Source of the DNA: an uncultured Corynebacterium sp.
GTDB lineage: Bacteria; Actinomycetota; Actinomycetes; Mycobacteriales; Mycobacteriaceae
DNA length: 9,520 nt
Assembly: GCF_902489365.1 (NCBI RefSeq)
Contig: NZ_CABTZR010000081.1
Coordinates: forward strand, 1 to 9,520
Reading direction: 5' to 3'
The notes under the pieces: model-generated
Databases searched by the model: none
What the model saw: the letters and a program-made list of their open reading frames with translations, nothing else
Told to the model about the DNA's origin: nothing
Shown: positions 6,377 through 9,520 of the stretch, one piece after another
Numbering within the stretch: the first letter of the stretch is position 1
Layout: each line of letters starts with the position of its first letter
Translations under genes and position numbers: made by a program

Positions 6377-7288
6377 ATGAGCACCACCATCGCATTCCTC
6401 GGGCCCGCCGGAACCTTCACGGAAGCGGCGATGCAGCACTTCGCCGCAGACTTTGCTTCCCCCGAGGGGCTGCCGGTGAATTCGCCGGCCGAGGCGTTGG
6501 CGGCGGTGCGCACAGGTGCGGCGGACTATGCCTGCGTGGCTATCGAAAACTCCGTGGACGGGCCGGTGACAGCCACCTTTGACGCGCTTGCCGACGGCTC
6601 CCGGGTCCAGATCTACCGCGAGGTAGACCTGCCAGTGTCCTTCTCTATTCTGGTGCGCCCTGGCACTTCCGCGGAGAATCTTCGCACCTTCTCCACGCAC
6701 CCCGTGGCCTACCAGCAGGTCCGCGGCTGGTTGGAGCAGAACCTGCCGGACGTGGACTATGTTCCGGCGGCGTCGAACGGCGCGGCGGCGCAGGCCGTGG
6801 CGCGCGGGGAGGTCGATGCCGCGGCCGCCCCGGCACGGGCAGCGGAGGTCTTCGGGCTGGATTCTCTTGCGGACAGCGTGGCGGATGTCGCGGGAGCCAC
6901 GACGCGGTTTGTTCTCGTGGGGCCGGCCGGAAAGCCCACCGAGCGGACCGGCAACGACAGGACGTCCGTCATCTTCACCCTGCCCAATGAGCCCGGCTCC
7001 CTGGTCGGGGCCCTGCAGGAATTCGCGCACCGAGGGGTGGACCTCTCCCGCATCGAATCCCGACCGCTGCGCACCGTCTTTGGCAACTACCGCTTCCACG
7101 CCGACCTCATCGGGCACATTGAGGACCAGCCGGTGGCAGAGGCTTTGCGGGCACTGTGGCTGCGCGCGGAGGATGTCGTTTTCGTTGGTTCCTGGCCCTC
7201 CGCCACGGCACTTGGGGAGGGCCCGCGGGATCTGGCGCGGTTGAAAGAGGCCGATGAATGGGTAGCGCAGGCGCGCACCGGCCAATAG
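6377..7288 (+). CDS. pheA: Prephenate dehydratase
   Basis: Converts prephenate to phenylpyruvate, the committed step of phenylalanine synthesis; cytosolic. It is the monofunctional actinobacterial form (303 aa) with no chorismate mutase domain. The catalytic domain (about 1-182) starts with FLGPAGTFTE (7-16) and shows the EAL helix, IENSVDG (56-62), STHPVAYQQ (106-114) and the catalytic TTRF motif (175-178). A C-terminal ACT domain (about 195-272) carries GSLVGAL (207-213) and RIESRP (225-230), the conserved phenylalanine-binding elements, so allosteric feedback inhibition is expected. ATG 6377 leads directly into the first strand, so the start is secure. The histidine-phosphatase gene follows 11 bp downstream. 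This pairing matches the pheA-pgm order I recall from Mycobacterium. There is no leader peptide or attenuator upstream. Confidence 0.97.
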   Translation: MSTTIAFLGPAGTFTEAAMQHFAADFASPEGLPVNSPAEALAAVRTGAADYACVAIENSVDGPVTATFDALADGSRVQIYREVDLPVSFSILVRPGTSAENLRTFSTHPVAYQQVRGWLEQNLPDVDYVPAASNGAAAQAVARGEVDAAAAPARAAEVFGLDSLADSVADVAGATTRFVLVGPAGKPTERTGNDRTSVIFTLPNEPGSLVGALQEFAHRGVDLSRIESRPLRTVFGNYRFHADLIGHIEDQPVAEALRALWLRAEDVVFVGSWPSATALGEGPRDLARLKEADEWVAQARTGQ

Positions 7289-7291
7289 TGT
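7286..7291 (+). promoter_or_regulatory. Possible -10 element of the histidine-phosphatase gene
   Basis: TAGTGT overlaps the pheA stop codon and ends 8 bases before the ATG at 7300, again TANNNT at leaderless spacing. The intervening GGTGAAGC could instead be a weak ribosome-binding site for an mRNA shared with pheA. Both may apply. Confidence 0.35.
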
Positions 7292-7299
7292 GGTGAAGC

Positions 7300-7947
7300 A
7301 TGACCGGAAGAATCATCCTGCTGCGCCACGGCCAGACCTTTTCCAATATTGACCGCATAATGGACACCCGCCCGCCGGGTGCCGAGCTTACAGAGCGCGG
7401 CCGCGGCCAGGCGGAGGATGTTGGCCGCGAGCTAGCTGAGCTGTGCGCGGGACGCCGCGTGCGCTTTGTGTGTTCTATTGCCTTGCGCGCCCAGCAGACC
7501 GCGATGCTGGCCGCCCGTACATACGGCGAGGCCGCTGATGAGCGCAACGTTCCCGTGGACGTGCGTGTGGGCCTGCACGAGGTCTTTGCCGGTGAGCATG
7601 AAATGAGCGGCAGCGAGGACACCCACCGCGAGTACATGGTGGCGCTGCGCGGCTGGCTCGACGGCGATGAGGCTGCCCGGATGCCTGGCGGTGAGAGTTA
7701 CGTGGATGTGCTCGAGCGCTACCAACCGGTGTTGGAGGATCTCGCTGCGGAGCTGGAGGATGATGAAGACATTGTCGTCGTCAGCCACGGCGCTGCCATC
7801 CGCGTGGTCACGAAGCACGCCTGCGGCGTGGACCCCGACTTTGCCTATACCGGATACATGCCGAACTGCCGCTTTACCCTCATGGAGCCGCAGGGGCAGT
7901 CTTTTGGCCAGTGGACGCTCAAACGCTGGGCGGATACCGAGGTTTAG
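7300..7947 (+). CDS. Histidine phosphatase (phosphoglycerate-mutase-like)
   Basis: A 215-aa branch-1 histidine phosphatase. Catalytic residues: RHGQT at 9-13 with phosphoacceptor H10, R63 in ALRAQQT, E94 in GLHEVFAGEHE (proton donor), and H163 in VVSHGAAIR. A GGESYVDVLER stretch at 130-140 is typical of the GpmB/CobC side of the family. It is commonly labelled phosphoglycerate mutase, but members of this subgroup are often phosphatases on other substrates, and the sequence alone cannot decide. The core SIALRAQQTA replaces the usual SPLxRARQTA. Cytosolic, no signal peptide. It begins 11 bp after pheA and converges on the zincin gene with 23 bp between stops. It corresponds by context to C. glutamicum cg3206 and M. 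tuberculosis Rv3837c (from memory). Confidence 0.9.
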   Translation: MTGRIILLRHGQTFSNIDRIMDTRPPGAELTERGRGQAEDVGRELAELCAGRRVRFVCSIALRAQQTAMLAARTYGEAADERNVPVDVRVGLHEVFAGEHEMSGSEDTHREYMVALRGWLDGDEAARMPGGESYVDVLERYQPVLEDLAAELEDDEDIVVVSHGAAIRVVTKHACGVDPDFAYTGYMPNCRFTLMEPQGQSFGQWTLKRWADTEV

Positions 7948-7970
7948 TACGTTAGGGCCACGGTAGGCAC

Positions 7971-8318
7971 CTACCCCCAGCCGAGCTCGTGGAGGCGGTC
8001 CTCCTCGAAACCGAAGTAGTGTCCGACCTCGTGGAAGACGGTCACCATGACCTCGTGGGCCAGCTCCTCTTCCGAGTTGCTCATGGCCTGCAACGGTTGC
8101 CGGTAGATGGAGATGGTATCCGGCAGGTAGCCGGTGTGTGAGGCGGTGCGGTGCGTGAGCATCACGCCCTCGTAGAGGCCCAACAGATCCGGGTTATCCG
8201 GGTGTTCCTCCTCGACGAGGATGACGAGATTGCGCATCTGGTCGACGAAGCGATCCGGAATCTTATCCAGGGCCTCACCGACTAGCTCTTCGAAGCGTTC
8301 CTCGCTGACCTCGTACAC
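7971..8318 (-). CDS. Minimal zincin-like metallopeptidase
   Basis: A small 115-aa protein of the minimal zincin (MzlP, Zincin_1/DUF1025) family. The zinc-binding motif HEVGH is at 96-100, followed by YFGFEEDRL, the HExxHxxG(x)D/E pattern in which an acidic residue after the glycine (E106, or D107) supplies the third ligand; relatives usually have Asp there. The segment TISIYRQPL near 68-76 is typical of the family. Proteolytic activity is assumed from the fold; the substrate is unknown. The start is GTG 8318, supported by AGGGAG at 8331-8326 with 7-base spacing. It lies 29 bp downstream of the septum-formation gene and is probably cotranscribed. This order matches Rv3835-Rv3836 in M. tuberculosis as I remember it. 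Confidence 0.92.
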   Translation of the reverse strand: MYEVSEERFEELVGEALDKIPDRFVDQMRNLVILVEEEHPDNPDLLGLYEGVMLTHRTASHTGYLPDTISIYRQPLQAMSNSEEELAHEVMVTVFHEVGHYFGFEEDRLHELGWG

Positions 8319-8325
8319 GTGCTTA

Positions 8326-8331
8326 CTCCCT
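8326..8331 (-). promoter_or_regulatory. Ribosome-binding site fixing the zincin GTG start
   Basis: Minus-strand AGGGAG lies 7 bases before GTG 8318, a near-ideal Shine-Dalgarno. No in-frame ATG lies near enough to compete, so this decides the start. Confidence 0.8.
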
Positions 8332-8347
8332 GTGAAATAGTCGGGGT

Positions 8348-9469
8348 TTATTGGGCCGGTGCCGGCGCAGTCGTGGCGGCAGGAACGGCACTGTCGCCAG
8401 CCGGCTGTGCGTTCTCGCCGCCCGGCTGGGCGTTCTGGTCACGCAGCGGGTTGCGCTTCGGCTGCTCGGTGGGTGGGGCACCGTTGATGTTCAGAGAATC
8501 TCGTCCCTCCGCAGCGGAGCCGGTAATGGTGGAAAACAGGCCGTCGTTGACGTGGATGAGGGAGCAGTTCACCGAACGGGAGCCGGCTTCCCAGGACTCG
8601 CGGCTCATTGCGCCCCAGAAAGGCTGCAGCGTGGATTGGTAGAGGTTTTCCTCGCCGCCTAGGTAGTCCATGGCGTCCTGAGTACACGTTTCGGAGAGGA
8701 ACTTATCCATGTCCTCGTCGTTGGGGTAACCATCGGGGAATTTCTCGGCCAGGTTAATGACAGATACGGTCTCCATCTGGTGCAGCTCGCTACACGGAAC
8801 GGTGCTGAGCACTTGGTTCTCGTCCACCTTGCGGCATTCGCCTGGCTTGGCGACGACCGCCTGGTCCACCTCACTGACCTTGCCAGTGGATTCCTGGGGG
8901 ACGCCGTTGGCGTCGGTGGTTTGCAAGCCGCACAGCAAGGTGCGGTCGCCCTGCTCCCAGGAGGCGGCCGGCGGCAGGATGGAGGCGATGTCGTAGCGGC
9001 CGTTGGGATCCCACTTGCCGTTGAGGTAGCTCACCGTGGGGGCTTCGCACAGCTCGTCGCGCAGGGCGTTTTGCCGTGTGATGTCGGGGCGCTTGGCATT
9101 GGGGCCGAACTCGCTGGTGGGGTAGGTGCTGAGGTCCTCGCGGGAGGAGACCTCGAAGCGGTGCGGCTTATCGCAGCTGGTCTGCTCGAAGCCGGTGGCA
9201 GTGCCGTCTGGGGCGATGTCCCATGTCACGCACGAACCAGCGGAGGCGGTAGTAAAGGATACGATCTCTCCTTCGGAGGGATCGGCGGCCTGACTGCCGT
9301 CGGCGTTGGGGGTAGCGGAGCCTTGTGCGGCCGAATCGGTGCCGGTTGGCTCGCCGCTAAAGAGGCCGTAGGACGCCATGAAGGCGGCCGCGGCCACGGC
9401 TGCAACGAGGACGACGCGGATGGCGGAGGCGGAGCGCCACGCAGATGAAGTGCTCATAGAACTCTTCAT
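8348..9469 (-). CDS. Septum-formation family protein, membrane-anchored, duplicated domain
   Basis: A 373-aa protein with an N-terminal membrane segment (about 15-36: AIRVVLVAAVAAAAFMAS) preceded by Arg11-12 and Arg18, so it is anchored or exported with the bulk outside the cell. Next come a Ser/Gly/Ala-rich linker (about 38-70), two related cysteine-rich domains (about 75-183 and 207-305), and a Pro/Ala/Gln-rich low-complexity tail (about 320-373). Each domain has four cysteines (80, 99, 141, 180; 212, 226, 262, 302), a C-x3-H motif (CDKPH, CSELH) and SWExGxRxxxC before the last cysteine, suggesting two disulfides per domain. This matches the actinobacterial septum-formation family (Pfam Septum_form type); a direct division role is known only by family name. 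ATG 9469 is preceded by GGGAG 4 bases away. A later ATG at residue 5 has no well-spaced site. Confidence 0.85.
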   Translation of the reverse strand: MKSSMSTSSAWRSASAIRVVLVAAVAAAAFMASYGLFSGEPTGTDSAAQGSATPNADGSQAADPSEGEIVSFTTASAGSCVTWDIAPDGTATGFEQTSCDKPHRFEVSSREDLSTYPTSEFGPNAKRPDITRQNALRDELCEAPTVSYLNGKWDPNGRYDIASILPPAASWEQGDRTLLCGLQTTDANGVPQESTGKVSEVDQAVVAKPGECRKVDENQVLSTVPCSELHQMETVSVINLAEKFPDGYPNDEDMDKFLSETCTQDAMDYLGGEENLYQSTLQPFWGAMSRESWEAGSRSVNCSLIHVNDGLFSTITGSAAEGRDSLNINGAPPTEQPKRNPLRDQNAQPGGENAQPAGDSAVPAATTAPAPAQ

Positions 9470-9473
9470 ACTA

Positions 9474-9478
9474 CTCCC
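9474..9478 (-). promoter_or_regulatory. Ribosome-binding site of the septum-formation gene
   Basis: Minus-strand GGGAG lies 4 bases before ATG 9469, slightly closer than ideal. It would be 16 bases from the internal ATG at residue 5, so it favours the longer form. Confidence 0.6.
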
Positions 9479-9520
9479 TTGGCGGCCCTGGCTTCTAGCC
9501 CGCCCGGCGCCGTGCGGGAG

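Noticed and set aside
6344..7285. Amidase frame remaining open upstream through the whole of pheA on the opposite strand
   Set aside because: Antisense shadow of pheA. The amidase domain begins after ATG 6343, which has its own -10 element.
7962..7975. Small inverted repeat GGTAG-GCAC-CTACC between the convergent phosphatase and zincin genes
   Set aside because: The stem is only 5 bp, has no T-tract and overlaps the zincin stop codon; too weak to call a terminator.

Overview
The window looks like chromosomal DNA of a Corynebacterium or close relative. It is GC-rich, the lactate dehydrogenase closely resembles the C. glutamicum LdhA sequence as I remember it, and the gene set is typical of Actinobacteria: a DUF5926 protein, an LCP ligase with a long disordered N-terminus, and the run pheA / phosphoglycerate-mutase-like gene / minimal zincin / septum-formation protein. 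From memory, this last run matches M. tuberculosis Rv3838c-Rv3837c-Rv3836-Rv3835. No mobile element, CRISPR array, tRNA or rRNA is visible. I see no dedicated new defence or biosynthetic system; the most interesting material is regulatory.

Layout: a truncated unknown gene leaves the left edge on the minus strand (1-229). An 83-bp divergent region separates it from a plus-strand unit of ldh (313-1260), a glycerophosphodiester phosphodiesterase gene (1260-1964, sharing one base with ldh) and a DUF5926 gene (1986-2915). A perfect 23-bp hairpin (2953-3002) ends this unit and also serves the convergent minus-strand unit. That unit reads, in transcription order, amidase (6343-5198), CPBP membrane protease (5201-4503, ATGA overlap) and the LCP-family gene (4411-3020). 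On the far side of a 33-bp divergent promoter region lie pheA (6377-7288) and a histidine-phosphatase gene (7300-7947). They converge with a minus-strand pair, septum-formation protein (9469-8348) then minimal zincin (8318-7971).

Functionally this is core metabolism (lactate formation, phospholipid headgroup recycling, phenylalanine synthesis) mixed with cell-envelope functions (LCP attachment of arabinogalactan or other wall polymers, CPBP intramembrane protease, anchored septum-formation protein). Neighbouring genes need not share a pathway.

The main regulatory pattern is that five or six start codons sit 7-8 bases after a TANNNT-type -10 hexamer, the geometry of leaderless transcripts. 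By contrast, the zincin and septum genes have clear AGGGAG/GGGAG ribosome-binding sites. A second pattern is a set of four TCGG-core direct repeats spaced 20-22 bp apart between the first gene and ldh.
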